This document shows positions 25,507 through 36,273 of a stretch of 64,000 nt of DNA, in pieces (the first letter of the stretch is position 1; every line of letters starts with the position of its first letter). Both the position numbers and the translations under genes were made by a program. Under the pieces are notes generated by a model. The model ran no database searches, was not told the origin of the DNA, and worked only from the letters and a program-made list of their open reading frames with translations. Source of the stretch: DASUNQ01 sp044866775 (lineage in GTDB: Bacteria > Acidobacteriota > Thermoanaerobaculia > Multivoradales > UBA5704); contig JBIOUG010000167.1 in the NCBI GenBank assembly GCA_044866775.1, positions 1 through 64,000 on the forward strand, written 5' to 3'.

Positions 25507-25566
25507 GCGCCGTGGCGGCCCGCGGCGCCGGCCGGAGAGGCCGGTCAGCCAACAGCCGCCACGCGC
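25507..25566 (+). terminator. possible hairpin terminator after the PfpI gene
   Basis: GCGCCGTGGCGGC pairs with GCCGCCACGCGC (one base missing in the second arm), enclosing a second stem of GCCGGCC with GGCCGG. No T-run follows, so it may be a rho-assisted or mRNA-stabilising hairpin. Confidence 0.35.
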
Positions 25567-25567
25567 C

Positions 25568-25728
25568 ACGAACGGCCCGATCTCGGTGCAGCTCGGCGAC
25601 GGCGGCTGGCAAGGGGAGGGGCTCGACGCCGAGGCGGTCAACGGGCCGCTGAGTCTCTCGCTCGGCGAAGGCCGGTCCGCGTGCGTCTGGCGACGGTCAA
25701 CGGGCCGGTGTCGATCAAAGTACCCTGA
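25568..25728 (+). pseudogene. C-terminal remnant of a DUF4097-like beta-repeat protein
   Basis: One frame reads TNGPISVQLGDGGWQGEGLD, then AVNGPLSLSLGEG. A second frame, after about 25675, reads RVRLATVNGPVSIKVP and stops at 25726-25728. The repeated (T/V)NGP-S-(beta strand) pattern is typical of the C-terminal beta-solenoid of DUF4097-family envelope proteins. No start or N-terminal part is seen, and a frameshift separates the two pieces, so this is a decayed fragment. Confidence 0.5.
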
Positions 25729-25763
25729 ACGGCGCGAAGGCCGCGCCTGGGACCCATCGCCAA

Positions 25764-26750
25764 GTGATCGTCGACTTCCACAACCACTACTTCCCCGCCG
25801 CCTACCTCGACGCGGTGCGCGCTGGTGGCCTCCGCGTTCGGATGGACCACGACGCCGAGGGCAATCCGCGGCTCCACTACCCCGGCGACTACAACGTCCT
25901 GGTGCCCGGGCACCGCGACCTCGACCTGCGCGAGCGAGTGCTCGAGGAGCACGGCGTCGACCTCCAGGTGCTCACCTTCACGACACCGGGGACGCACTAC
26001 GAGGAGCCGGTGCGGGCGGTCGAGCTGGCGCGGCTGGTCAACGACGCCTTCGCCGCCGAGGTGGCGCGCCGGCCGCGCTTCGCCGCGCTCGCGACGCTGC
26101 CGCTCAACGATCCGGCGGCGTCGGCGCGCGAGCTCGAGCGCGCGATGCGCACGCTCGGCATGCGCGGCGCGATGGTCTTCAGCAACGTCAACGGCGCGGC
26201 GCTCAGCGACCCGTGCTACCTGCCGCTCTGGGAGGCGGCCGACGCGCTCGGCGCGATCATCTACATCCATCCCGCCCACCCGGTCGGCGCCGAGGCGATG
26301 GCCGAGTGGTGGCTGATGCCGCTCGTCGGCTTCCTCATGGACACGACGCTGGCGGCGGCGAAGCTCGTCTTCAGCGGCGTCGTCGAGCGCTTCCCGCGCA
26401 TCACCTGGGCGCTCTGCCACCTGGGCGGCGCCATCCCCTACCTCGCCGAGCGGCTGGATCGCGGCCACGAGGCCTTCGTCGAGTGCCGGGAGCACATCGA
26501 GCAGCCGCCGAGCGCCTACCTCCGGCGCTTCTATTACGACACCGTCAACTTCGACCCGGCGGCGTTGTGCCTGGCGATCGAGTTCGCGGGTGCCGATCGC
26601 ATCCTCGCCGGGAGCGACTACCCGCACCAGATCGGCAGCATCCCGAAGATGCTCGCGAGCCTCGCCGGCCTGCCGGTCGGCGAGGCCGAGCGGGCGGGGA
26701 TCCTGGGGGGCAACGCGGCCCGGCTGCTCGCGAAGGCCGGATCGCGGTAA
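25764..26750 (+). CDS. amidohydrolase family 2 (ACMSD-like) metal-dependent hydrolase/decarboxylase
   Basis: This is a TIM-barrel metal-dependent enzyme of 328 aa related to aminocarboxymuconate-semialdehyde decarboxylase. Metal ligands are visible as FHNH (His 6 and His 8), YIHPAHP near residue 168, CHLGG near 217 and the Asp of GSDYPHQIGS near 284. Substrates in this family are aromatic or heterocyclic carboxylates, but the specific one is unknown. The GTG start at 25764 puts the HxH motif at the expected distance from the N-terminus. It lies just downstream of a gene remnant and upstream of an RNA-binding protein gene. Confidence 0.85.
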   Translation: MIVDFHNHYFPAAYLDAVRAGGLRVRMDHDAEGNPRLHYPGDYNVLVPGHRDLDLRERVLEEHGVDLQVLTFTTPGTHYEEPVRAVELARLVNDAFAAEVARRPRFAALATLPLNDPAASARELERAMRTLGMRGAMVFSNVNGAALSDPCYLPLWEAADALGAIIYIHPAHPVGAEAMAEWWLMPLVGFLMDTTLAAAKLVFSGVVERFPRITWALCHLGGAIPYLAERLDRGHEAFVECREHIEQPPSAYLRRFYYDTVNFDPAALCLAIEFAGADRILAGSDYPHQIGSIPKMLASLAGLPVGEAERAGILGGNAARLLAKAGSR

Positions 26751-26821
26751 ACTCGGCGACGCGGAAGCGGGCCGGGAACCATGCGGGTTCACGTGTCACA
26801 CCCGCAGAGAGGCATCGGCCC

Positions 26822-27199
26822 ATGAGTTCCAAGGTCTTCGTCGGCAACCTCGAGTTCCGAACCACCCGGGAGGAGCTCGAGAACCTCTTCTCGCAGGCGG
26901 GCACCATCCGCGACATCGTCCTGCCCACGGACCGCAACACCGGCCGGCCGCGCGGCTTCGCCTTCGTCGAGTTCGAATCGGACGACGAGGCGGCGCAGGC
27001 GATCGAGCGCTTCAACGGCCACGAGCTCGGCGGGCGGCCGCTGCGCGTCAACTCCGCCGAGGACCGTCCCGCCCCGACCGGCAACCGTCCTTCCTTCTCG
27101 CCGGGCGGTTACTCCGGCGGCGGCGCCGGCGGCAACCGCTTCCCCGGCAAGCCCAAGGGAAGCCGCCGCAACATCCGGGCGCGCAAGCGGTCGCTCTAA
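26822..27199 (+). CDS. RRM-type RNA-binding protein
   Basis: This is a 125-aa protein with one RNA-recognition motif (about residues 3-80). RNP2 is KVFVGNL and RNP1 is RGFAFVEF, both intact with their aromatic residues. The tail is Gly/Arg/Lys-rich (GGYSGGGAGGNRF, then SRRNIRARKRSL). This is the architecture of the small bacterial RNA-binding proteins linked to cold or stress response. A start at the ATG 26822 is supported by the domain beginning at residue 3. The longer in-frame reading back to 25586 is spurious, as it runs through the amidohydrolase gene. Confidence 0.9.
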   Translation: MSSKVFVGNLEFRTTREELENLFSQAGTIRDIVLPTDRNTGRPRGFAFVEFESDDEAAQAIERFNGHELGGRPLRVNSAEDRPAPTGNRPSFSPGGYSGGGAGGNRFPGKPKGSRRNIRARKRSL

Positions 27200-27301
27200 G
27201 CCCGCCGGGCGGTTCTGCGCGCCATCACTACACGGCCGCGTAAGCGGGCCGCCGCTCCGCCCGCCGTCCGCGGCCGGGCACCCTTGATACACTGAGCGCA
27301 C

Positions 27302-27910
27302 GTGTCCGAACAGTGTCCCCGTCCTGCCGCGACGGGGGAGATCACCCGCCTCCTCGTCGCGGCGCGCGAAGGCGACGGCAGCGCCATGGAGCGGCTGGTG
27401 GCGCTGGTGTACGACGAGCTGCGCGCCATGGCCCGTCGTCAGCTCCGGCGCCGCCGGCCCGGGCAGACGATCAGCACCACCGCCCTCGTGCACGAGGCCT
27501 ACCTCAGGCTGGTGGACCAGGACGACGCCAGGTTCCAAAACCGCTCGCACTTCCTCGCCGTGGCGGCACTCGCCATGCGCCACGTCTTGGTGGACGCGGC
27601 ACGCCGCCACGCGGCGAAGAAGCGCGGCGGTGAGCAGGCGCGGATCACGTTCGACGAGCTGCGCTCGGGCGGGATGGCGAGCAGCGTCGAGGAGCGCGCC
27701 GTCGAGATCCTCGCCATCGACCGCGCCCTGGCCTCTCTCGAGACGGTCGACGAGCGGCTGAGCAGGCTCGTCGAGCTGCGGTTCTTCGGCGGCCTGACCG
27801 AGGAGGAGACCGCCGAGGCGCTGGGGACCTCCGAGCGAACCGTGCGGCGTGACTGGCGCAAGGCCCGCGCCTTCCTCTTCCAGGCGCTCGGCGGCCAGGC
27901 CGCGGGATGA
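27302..27910 (+). CDS. ECF-type RNA polymerase sigma factor
   Basis: This is a sigma-70 family ECF factor of 202 aa of the type often paired with Ser/Thr kinases in Acidobacteria and Planctomycetes. Region 2 contains ALVHEAYLRLVDQD and the H-FLAVAALAMRHVLVDAAR segment. Region 4 is a helix-turn-helix with GLTEEETAEALGTSERTVRR. There is no anti-sigma gene. Instead the stop overlaps the next gene, a Ser/Thr kinase, as ATGA, suggesting that kinase signalling controls it. The GTG start at 27302 lies eight bases after TACACT (27288-27293), so the message may be nearly leaderless. Confidence 0.9.
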   Translation: MSEQCPRPAATGEITRLLVAAREGDGSAMERLVALVYDELRAMARRQLRRRRPGQTISTTALVHEAYLRLVDQDDARFQNRSHFLAVAALAMRHVLVDAARRHAAKKRGGEQARITFDELRSGGMASSVEERAVEILAIDRALASLETVDERLSRLVELRFFGGLTEEETAEALGTSERTVRRDWRKARAFLFQALGGQAAG

Positions 27911-30654
27911 TCCCGGCGGCCAACCCGGCGCTCTGGCGCCGCATCGAGCCGGTCCTCGATCGGGCGCTCGAGCTACCCCCGGCCGAATGGAGCGCTCTGC
28001 TCGAACGCGCGTGCGCCGGGGACGCGGTCTTGCGCGCGGCGGTCGAGGCCCTGCTCGCGGCCGATCAGCAGGCCGGCGGCTTCCTGGCGGCCCCGGCGGA
28101 CGAGTACGCCGCGAATCTCCTCGCGGCAGATCCCGAGGCGGAGCCCGAGGCCCAGCTCGCGGGGCTCCGGGTGGGGCCGTACCTGCTCCTCCGCGCGGTT
28201 GGGAGCGGCGGCATGGGGGTGGTCTACGAGGCCGAGGACACACGACTCGGCCGGCGCGTCGCGGTCAAGCTCCTGCCGGCCGAGATCGGCCGCGACCGGA
28301 AGGCGAAGGAACGCTTCCTTCGCGAGGCGCGGGCCGCCTCCCGCCTCGACCATCCGAACCTCTGCACCGTCCACGACGTCGGCGAGAGTGACGGCTGGCT
28401 CTACATCGTCCTGGCCTTCTACGATGGCGAGACGTTGCGCGACAGGCTCGAGCGCGGCGCGCTGCCGCTTGGCGCGGCGCTCGACGTGGCGGTCCAGGTG
28501 GCGCGCGGGCTGGCGTCCGCGCACGAGGCCGGGATCGTCCATCGCGACATCAAGCCGGCGAACGTGATGCTGACCGCGCGCGGCGAGGCCAAGATCCTCG
28601 ATTTCGGAATCGCCAAGCTGGGGGATGACGCCTCCCTCACCCGTACCGGAGGGTCGGTGGGAACGCCGGCCTACATGTCGCCGGAGCAAGCGCGGGGCGA
28701 GCGGGTGGACGCCCGCACGGACGTCTGGTCGCTCGCGGTGATGCTCTACGAGATGGTCGCCGGCCGGCGGCCGTTCGGCGGCGATGGCGCGCAGGCGGTG
28801 CTCTCCTCGATCCTGACCCAAGAGCCCCAGCCGCTCGACCGCCTGTGCCCGGAGGTGCCGCCGGAGCTGACTCGGACGGTGACCAAAGCGCTGGCCAAGG
28901 ATCGCGCGGAGCGGTATGCGAGCGTGGCGGAGCTGCTCGCCGACCTCGAAGCGGGGATGGCGCCTGCCGGGACGTCGCGGCCGCGGTCGCGACGGCAGGT
29001 GGCGGCGCTGCGCGCCGGGCTCCTCGCGGCGGCCACCGCCGGGCTGCTCGCCGTCGCCGTCCGCTGGCTGCCGCTGCCCTTCGCGGCCGCACCGCCGCTG
29101 CGGGTCGCGATCCTCAACCCGGCCGTGAACTCGGCGGCGGGCGAGGATCCGGAAGTCTCCTTCGTCGACGCCGAGGTCATGGAGGCGGCTCTCGCGGCCC
29201 TCGCGGCACTCGACGGCGTGCAGCCCCTCGACCCGCCACAGCGGGACGAGGAGAGCGGCTCCGCCGCGGAGCGGATGCGCGCCGCCGAGGCGGACGAGGC
29301 GCTGTTGCCCGTCGTCGACTGCCGGAGCGCGTCGTGTCGAGTGACCCTCCGCCGGCTGCGCGGGCGCGGCGGCGTCGTGCTCGCGACCGTGGGGCCGTTC
29401 GAAGTGCTGGCCGGCGCCGAGCACGCGCAGCGGCTGGCGGAGGCCGTACGGGTGCATCTGCGGCAGGTCTACCCCGAGCGCCGCCTTCGCAGCGGGTCGT
29501 CGGGGGGTGACGCGCGGCCCCGGGACTATGCGGCGTACGTCGTGCTCGAGCGCCGCGCCGACAGCGGGGAGCGACTCGGGCGCGAGGAGCTGAATTTGCT
29601 CGACGCCCTGCTGCGGACCTCGCCCGGCCTCGTCGGTGCTCATCGCCTGGCGGCGACCGTCGCCCGCGGCCTCGGGGATTTCGATCGGGCTCTGGCCTAC
29701 GCAGCACGCGCCCAAGAGCTGGCGCCGCACGACCCGCTGCCTCTGTTCAGCCGCTTTCGCGTCGAGATGGCCGCGGGGCGCCTCGAGGCAGCCCGGAGGA
29801 CCCTCGCCCGGCTCGCCGAGGTGGCCCCCGCCGACGCCCGCGTACAAAGCTCCGAAGCGGATGTCCTGGAGGCCCGCGGCGAGCTGGAGGCTGCCCGACG
29901 GCTGCGGCACGAGGTGGCCCGCCGGCGCCCCACCTGGCGCAACGTGCTGGAGCTCGCGACGCTGGAGTTTCGCCTCGGTGCGGCCGCAAGCGCCCGCGGC
30001 CGTCTCGTCGAGCTGCTGCAGGCGCAGCCCGATAACCAGTACGTGCGGGAGAACCTCGCGGCGCTGGAGGCGGCATTCGGGGAGCTCGTCCGCGCCGCCG
30101 CACTCTACGAGGAGCTGATCGCCGACCGGCCGGCGCGCCCCTACTTCTCGAACCTCGGCTTCGTGCGCTTCCTCCTTGGCGACTACGCCGCGGCCGCCGC
30201 CGCCCACCGCCGAGCGCTGGCGCTGGAGCCCGATCATGTCCTGACCCGGTTCAACCTCGGGACGGCTCTCGAGGCCGAGGGCGACCTCGCGGGGGCGCGA
30301 GCCCTGTACCGGGTGCTGCAACAAGAGCTCGCGGCGGCCGCCGGCCCGCTCGATGCGCGAACCCGCATGCTGCACGCCCAGTGCCTCGTGCGCCTGGGCC
30401 GGCGCGGTGAGGCGCTCGCTCTCGTCGAGCAGGTCCTCAAACAGGCGCCCGAGGACGTCCAGGTCGTCCACCAGGCCGCCCAGCTCTACGCCCTTCTCGG
30501 CGAGCGCCTGTCGGCCCTCTACTACGCCGAACGGGCACTCAAGAAGGGTTTGCGCCGGGAGTGGTTTGCGATCCCCGAGTTCGGCGCGCTCGCCGAGGAT
30601 CCGGATTTCCGGGCCCTCCTCGCATCCTCCGCCTCGCGTACGGCGGGCGGTTAG
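27907..30654 (+). CDS. transmembrane serine/threonine protein kinase with TPR sensor region
   Basis: This protein has 915 aa. After an N-terminal helical stretch (about residues 1-85), the kinase domain spans about 88-350. It has a Gly loop GSGGMGVVYEAEDTRLG, HRDIKPANV near 211, DFGIAKLGDD near 231 and TPAYMSPEQARGE near 256. A membrane helix (about 368-390) separates it from a C-terminal region of about 520 residues containing TPR repeats (from about 555). The kinase would be cytoplasmic and the TPR part periplasmic. It is translationally coupled to the ECF sigma gene and is probably part of the same signalling unit. Confidence 0.9.
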   Translation: MIPAANPALWRRIEPVLDRALELPPAEWSALLERACAGDAVLRAAVEALLAADQQAGGFLAAPADEYAANLLAADPEAEPEAQLAGLRVGPYLLLRAVGSGGMGVVYEAEDTRLGRRVAVKLLPAEIGRDRKAKERFLREARAASRLDHPNLCTVHDVGESDGWLYIVLAFYDGETLRDRLERGALPLGAALDVAVQVARGLASAHEAGIVHRDIKPANVMLTARGEAKILDFGIAKLGDDASLTRTGGSVGTPAYMSPEQARGERVDARTDVWSLAVMLYEMVAGRRPFGGDGAQAVLSSILTQEPQPLDRLCPEVPPELTRTVTKALAKDRAERYASVAELLADLEAGMAPAGTSRPRSRRQVAALRAGLLAAATAGLLAVAVRWLPLPFAAAPPLRVAILNPAVNSAAGEDPEVSFVDAEVMEAALAALAALDGVQPLDPPQRDEESGSAAERMRAAEADEALLPVVDCRSASCRVTLRRLRGRGGVVLATVGPFEVLAGAEHAQRLAEAVRVHLRQVYPERRLRSGSSGGDARPRDYAAYVVLERRADSGERLGREELNLLDALLRTSPGLVGAHRLAATVARGLGDFDRALAYAARAQELAPHDPLPLFSRFRVEMAAGRLEAARRTLARLAEVAPADARVQSSEADVLEARGELEAARRLRHEVARRRPTWRNVLELATLEFRLGAAASARGRLVELLQAQPDNQYVRENLAALEAAFGELVRAAALYEELIADRPARPYFSNLGFVRFLLGDYAAAAAAHRRALALEPDHVLTRFNLGTALEAEGDLAGARALYRVLQQELAAAAGPLDARTRMLHAQCLVRLGRRGEALALVEQVLKQAPEDVQVVHQAAQLYALLGERLSALYYAERALKKGLRREWFAIPEFGALAEDPDFRALLASSASRTAGG

Positions 30655-30661
30655 TGGCGCC

Positions 30662-31054
30662 CTACCCTCCGGGAGGCTGAGGGACGTCGAGGCCGCCGAA
30701 GTTCCCTCCCCCGGGAAGAGGGTTGGCCCAGCCGACCAGGGTCTGGCCAGCGAACACTTCGTAGATGTAGCGGCCCTGATCGGCTGCCCTGCCGACGGTC
30801 CCGACGATCCGGTCCGCGCTCGCCGCGAGCGCGGAAAAGGGGCCGTTCTTGGGCACCGACCTGTGCACCGAGCCGTCGAGAGGCTGGAACTCCTTGAACA
30901 CGACGTGCAGCTCCCTGCCCACAGCGTTGGCGGAGAGGTGCCAGGTGACGGTGTCGCCCGGCTCGATCCCGGCCAACGGGTTCTTGTCGGCCCGCACGCT
31001 GGTGACGCCTCCGCTGTCGTTCAGCGTCAGGTCGATGTCGTGGCTCTGGCTCAT
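30662..31054 (-). CDS. uncharacterised small beta-rich protein (cupredoxin-like in outline)
   Basis: This is a 130-aa protein of unknown function with no signal peptide. The pattern DKNPLAGIEPGDTVTWHLS, then ELHVVFKEF and a final G-YIYEVFAGQTLVGWANP, resembles a Greek-key beta-sandwich of the cupredoxin type. No complete copper site (His-Cys-His-Met) is present. The ATG at 31054 follows GGAGGAGGAG with good spacing. An alternative ATG at 31096 overlaps the upstream stop as ATGA and would add 14 residues. It is the last gene of the unit with the MACPF gene and ends seven bases from the convergent kinase gene. Confidence 0.6.
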   Translation of the reverse strand: MSQSHDIDLTLNDSGGVTSVRADKNPLAGIEPGDTVTWHLSANAVGRELHVVFKEFQPLDGSVHRSVPKNGPFSALAASADRIVGTVGRAADQGRYIYEVFAGQTLVGWANPLPGGGNFGGLDVPQPPGG

Positions 31055-31092
31055 TCGCCGCTCCTCCTCCCTGGTTGGCAATTCGGGCCCGC

Positions 31093-32181
31093 TCATGCCT
31101 CGGCGACCTTCAGCGCTTCGCGCTCGGCGCCGTCCTCAGTGCCCGTGGGCGGCGCTTCGTCGCTCGAGTGGTCGTCGCGGTCGTGATTCTCCTGACTGCG
31201 TCTGCTCGCCCGCGCCTCCTGCACCTGCTCGCGGGCCGCCTCGTCGAGCGTGCTTTCCTTCAGGAACCTCACGGTCTTCTCCGGGCTCAGGCTGTCGAGG
31301 TCCACGATCATGTCTTCGACGGCGACCGTGACCGGCCGGTCCTCAGGTTCCCCAGTCTCCACCTCCATGTCGCTGGCATGACCCAACATATCGCCCGTCT
31401 GCTCGTACACCGACTCCCGTGAGCTCTCCTCTGCCAGCTCCTCGGGTAGCACCGCGTTGTAGGGCGGCAATAGTGAATCGATGGTCTCATAGATCCCGTT
31501 CGAGGCGCCGATGGGATCGGGCGCGTCGGGCTCGATGGCTCCCTCACCCGCGTTCACCGTGATGATCGCCTCGACGGCCGCCGCCGCCACTGCGCTCTCC
31601 CGGCCATCACCGTTCGCCGGCGGCAGGAGGGCATTGCCGTCGAGCCCACCATGACGCCCCGCCTGCTCGAGCAGCCGGCGCTCGTCCCCGGCCGGCGGCG
31701 GCACGTCGTCGGCAGGAGCCTCGTTGGCCTCGAGCGCGGTCTGCAGCGTGTCGTTGACCTGGCTCGGCGCCTGTCCCCGCAACGGCCTCAGGACGTCGCT
31801 GTCCTCGCGGCGGATGAAGTCTTGTGCCAGCATCAGTCTGCTCACCGTCGCGAGCCGTCCGTCCCGGGCCGCGTCGGCGACCTGGAACACCGCAGCCAGA
31901 GACTCGGAGACCTGCTGCTCCGAGTTGGCGTCGGGCAGCACCTTCCGCGCCAACTGGCGCAGACTCGCCGCGCCGCTGCGGCCTCGTGCCAGGTCGATCA
32001 GCGACCATAGCTCGTCGAGACCTCCTGTCATCTCGCCACCCTGCGGTGACCGAAACGACGCGTTGACGAACCGGTCGAGCGCGGCGAACTGGTCACGGCC
32101 GACGGACTCGAGCAGCGCCTTGTTGACGGTGCCCCCATGCTCCCGCTGCCAGCGCTGGAACTGACTCATTCTCAGAGGCAT
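31093..32181 (-). CDS. uncharacterised acidic protein in MACPF operon
   Basis: This protein of about 362 aa has no recognised domain. The N-terminal half is helical (ESVGRDQFAALDRFVNASFR, LRQLARKVLPD). The second half is acidic and low in complexity, and the C-terminus is rich in charged residues (QENHDRDDHSSDE). There is no signal peptide or membrane helix. The ATG at 32181 was preferred over 32187 because GGGAG lies six bases before it. It lies between the MACPF gene upstream and the small beta-rich gene downstream, on the same strand with short spacing. This suggests a shared, unknown role. Confidence 0.55.
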   Translation of the reverse strand: MPLRMSQFQRWQREHGGTVNKALLESVGRDQFAALDRFVNASFRSPQGGEMTGGLDELWSLIDLARGRSGAASLRQLARKVLPDANSEQQVSESLAAVFQVADAARDGRLATVSRLMLAQDFIRREDSDVLRPLRGQAPSQVNDTLQTALEANEAPADDVPPPAGDERRLLEQAGRHGGLDGNALLPPANGDGRESAVAAAAVEAIITVNAGEGAIEPDAPDPIGASNGIYETIDSLLPPYNAVLPEELAEESSRESVYEQTGDMLGHASDMEVETGEPEDRPVTVAVEDMIVDLDSLSPEKTVRFLKESTLDEAAREQVQEARASRRSQENHDRDDHSSDEAPPTGTEDGAEREALKVAEA

Positions 32182-32217
32182 GATCATCTCCCGTTTGAGC
32201 TTTGTTGGTCGTTGTCG

Positions 32218-34134
32218 CTACTGGGTGGACAGGACAGCCTGCGGATCCACGACCTCGAGGTGGAACGCGAGCCCGATCTGCTCGGGGGCGGCCCGGCCGA
32301 TCAGTACTTCCTGAGCTTTGATCAGGAAGTCGTGACGGCCACCTGCTTCGAGATCCTTGACTGGGATGGTCACGCTCACCGGCAGACGGGCGCCGAACAC
32401 AAATTGCTGCTCCGGCGCTACCGCGCTGGACATCGTCACGTCGACGGACTCGAGCGAGCCGGCAAAGCTTCCCCACACCTCGGCCATGCCAGGGAGCTGC
32501 GACAGCAGTACGCCTTGATCAAGCACCGACCCAGTGCAGCTCCCGCCGCCGGCGGGGCAAGCGACCGAGATCTTGAGCAGCGCGCCGAACATCTTCTGCT
32601 CGGCGTCAGGATCTCCCGCGCCGTGAAACTCCTGGTCGTCGACGAAGAGGCCGAGCTTGTCGAAGGTCCATCTCACGAAGCGAACCGCTGGATCCGTCCT
32701 CTGCTTGGCGCCGGCGAGCGTGCCGTCGATCCGCTTCCTCACCGCATTGCGCAGCGTCACCGCCGTCTCGAAGTCGGTGAAAAAGGGAGGACCCAGGAGC
32801 TCCCAGAGCGGACGCAGGTCGAGCCAGACCGGGATGTCCTCATTGGCGGCGTCGGAGGCCGAGTCGCCGAGGCAGTTGACGCTGCCGAAGCACTGGGACG
32901 TCTTCTCTTCCCGCTCGGAGGCGTCCAGTATCCGCTGCAGGTCCGACTGCGCCTTCTGCGCCCCCAACGAGCCGCCGACATCGAACTCGACCCCTTCGAT
33001 CGAGCCTTTCACTCCGGCTTCCAGGCCGCTCTCGAAGTCGACGCCCTGATCGAGCAGCGCGGCGGCCTTGTCGCCGCGGATCTCGATCCGCTGCTGGCCG
33101 CGGCCGCCACAGGAAAGAGCGTAGGAGTAGTGAGTCCCGAATTCCTCGAGGAAGTCCGCCCATTCGGCGTCGGTGATGCCGTCGCGCAGCAGGTCAAGCG
33201 CTCGCGTGAACCCGACGGAGAGCTTCGCGTTCCTCTTGTCCTGCACCAGCGCGTAGGTGGTTGCGACGATGTCGCTGGTCATGTACGACAGCTCCCGGCT
33301 GTAGAGCTTTTCTGTCATCGAATGGAACGTGCTGTTCTGGCTGAATGAGAAGCCGGCGTCGTGAACGCCGAACGACTGCCCGCTGGTCAGGTTGGCCCGT
33401 AACTCCGCTTCCGAGGTCACCATCGCGTGCCGGGCCGAGGTCTCAGTGAGGTCCTTGCGGGTCCAGACCTGGCCCCACGGGATCGCCCGATTGGAGGGCG
33501 ACGGCCGCCACTCCTTCGTGCCGCCGTCGGGGAAGCCGAAGACTGCCGACGTGGCGCCGGAGTTCTCGATGTGCGGCGGAAGGTCCATGGTGAGGACGTT
33601 CCAGCCGTCGTTGGCGAGGTCGGCGCAGTCGGCGCGGTTGCCGAAGGCGGAGTTCCAGTCCTGATCGCCCACGGGCAGGCAGGAGGGATCGTCGGTGTCG
33701 GCGCAGGACCTGGCGCGGGCCGCCTGGACGTACCTGGTCGCCTCGAGACCGCAGGCGGGCACGGCGGACGTCGGGGTGAAGCTGCGGCCTACGGCGTCGA
33801 AGACGAGCTTGGCGCCCGCATCCTGAATGGCGAAGGTGTGCTCACCTTCAGCGACCAGGCGCAAGGGATCCGCCCGCTCGCAGAGCAAGACGAAATTGCC
33901 GCCGGGATCGCGGGTGAAGCCAAAGTACGGAATGGTCTGATAGACGCCGTGGTGCAGGTCATCGGCGACTCCCGGCAGCGTGGCCGGCTGCGGCTGCCGA
34001 ACGTTCAGGTGCTTGCTCGCCACCCACGCTCCGGCCGGCTCGACGGCGAGGGCGGCCCTCGCCTGCAGCAGCGAAAGCAAGCACAACGCGGCGACCGTCA
34101 GGACGGCCTGGAAAAAGGCTCTCTCGTTTTTCAT
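32218..34134 (-). CDS. secreted MACPF-domain (perforin-like) protein
   Basis: This is a 638-aa protein with a signal peptide (about residues 1-30, cleavage near ALA-VEP). The MACPF signature appears as FLEEFGTHYSYALSCGGRG near residues 327-345. It is preceded by a helix-rich CH1-like stretch and followed by a second helical region with an SDLQRILDASEREEKTSQCF segment. Several Cys (for example CADTDDPSC, CFGSVNC, CPAGGGSC) suggest disulfides outside the cytoplasm. MACPF proteins oligomerise into pores, but many bacterial members are not toxic. The start has an excellent AAAGGAGG site. It heads a three-gene leftward unit with 31093-32181 and 30662-31054. Confidence 0.82.
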   Translation of the reverse strand: MKNERAFFQAVLTVAALCLLSLLQARAALAVEPAGAWVASKHLNVRQPQPATLPGVADDLHHGVYQTIPYFGFTRDPGGNFVLLCERADPLRLVAEGEHTFAIQDAGAKLVFDAVGRSFTPTSAVPACGLEATRYVQAARARSCADTDDPSCLPVGDQDWNSAFGNRADCADLANDGWNVLTMDLPPHIENSGATSAVFGFPDGGTKEWRPSPSNRAIPWGQVWTRKDLTETSARHAMVTSEAELRANLTSGQSFGVHDAGFSFSQNSTFHSMTEKLYSRELSYMTSDIVATTYALVQDKRNAKLSVGFTRALDLLRDGITDAEWADFLEEFGTHYSYALSCGGRGQQRIEIRGDKAAALLDQGVDFESGLEAGVKGSIEGVEFDVGGSLGAQKAQSDLQRILDASEREEKTSQCFGSVNCLGDSASDAANEDIPVWLDLRPLWELLGPPFFTDFETAVTLRNAVRKRIDGTLAGAKQRTDPAVRFVRWTFDKLGLFVDDQEFHGAGDPDAEQKMFGALLKISVACPAGGGSCTGSVLDQGVLLSQLPGMAEVWGSFAGSLESVDVTMSSAVAPEQQFVFGARLPVSVTIPVKDLEAGGRHDFLIKAQEVLIGRAAPEQIGLAFHLEVVDPQAVLSTQ

Positions 34135-34259
34135 GTGCGACCTCCTTTACAGGGATCACACGCAGAACCGCCGTAAAAGCGGCCATGGGACCGCAGCAGC
34201 GGAGGAGGGCGACAGTGGGAGAGTTAGTTAGCCCTGCGGGGCGGCAGCTCGCGCGCGGC

Positions 34260-36254
<1,995 letters not shown>

Positions 36255-36273
36255 GGCGCCGCGATTGTAAACG

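Noticed and set aside
25586..26821. Extension of the RRM gene through the amidohydrolase
   Set aside because: The RRM starts at residue 3 from the ATG at 26822; the upstream frame is a shadow with Arg-rich sequence, apart from the small DUF4097-like fragment.
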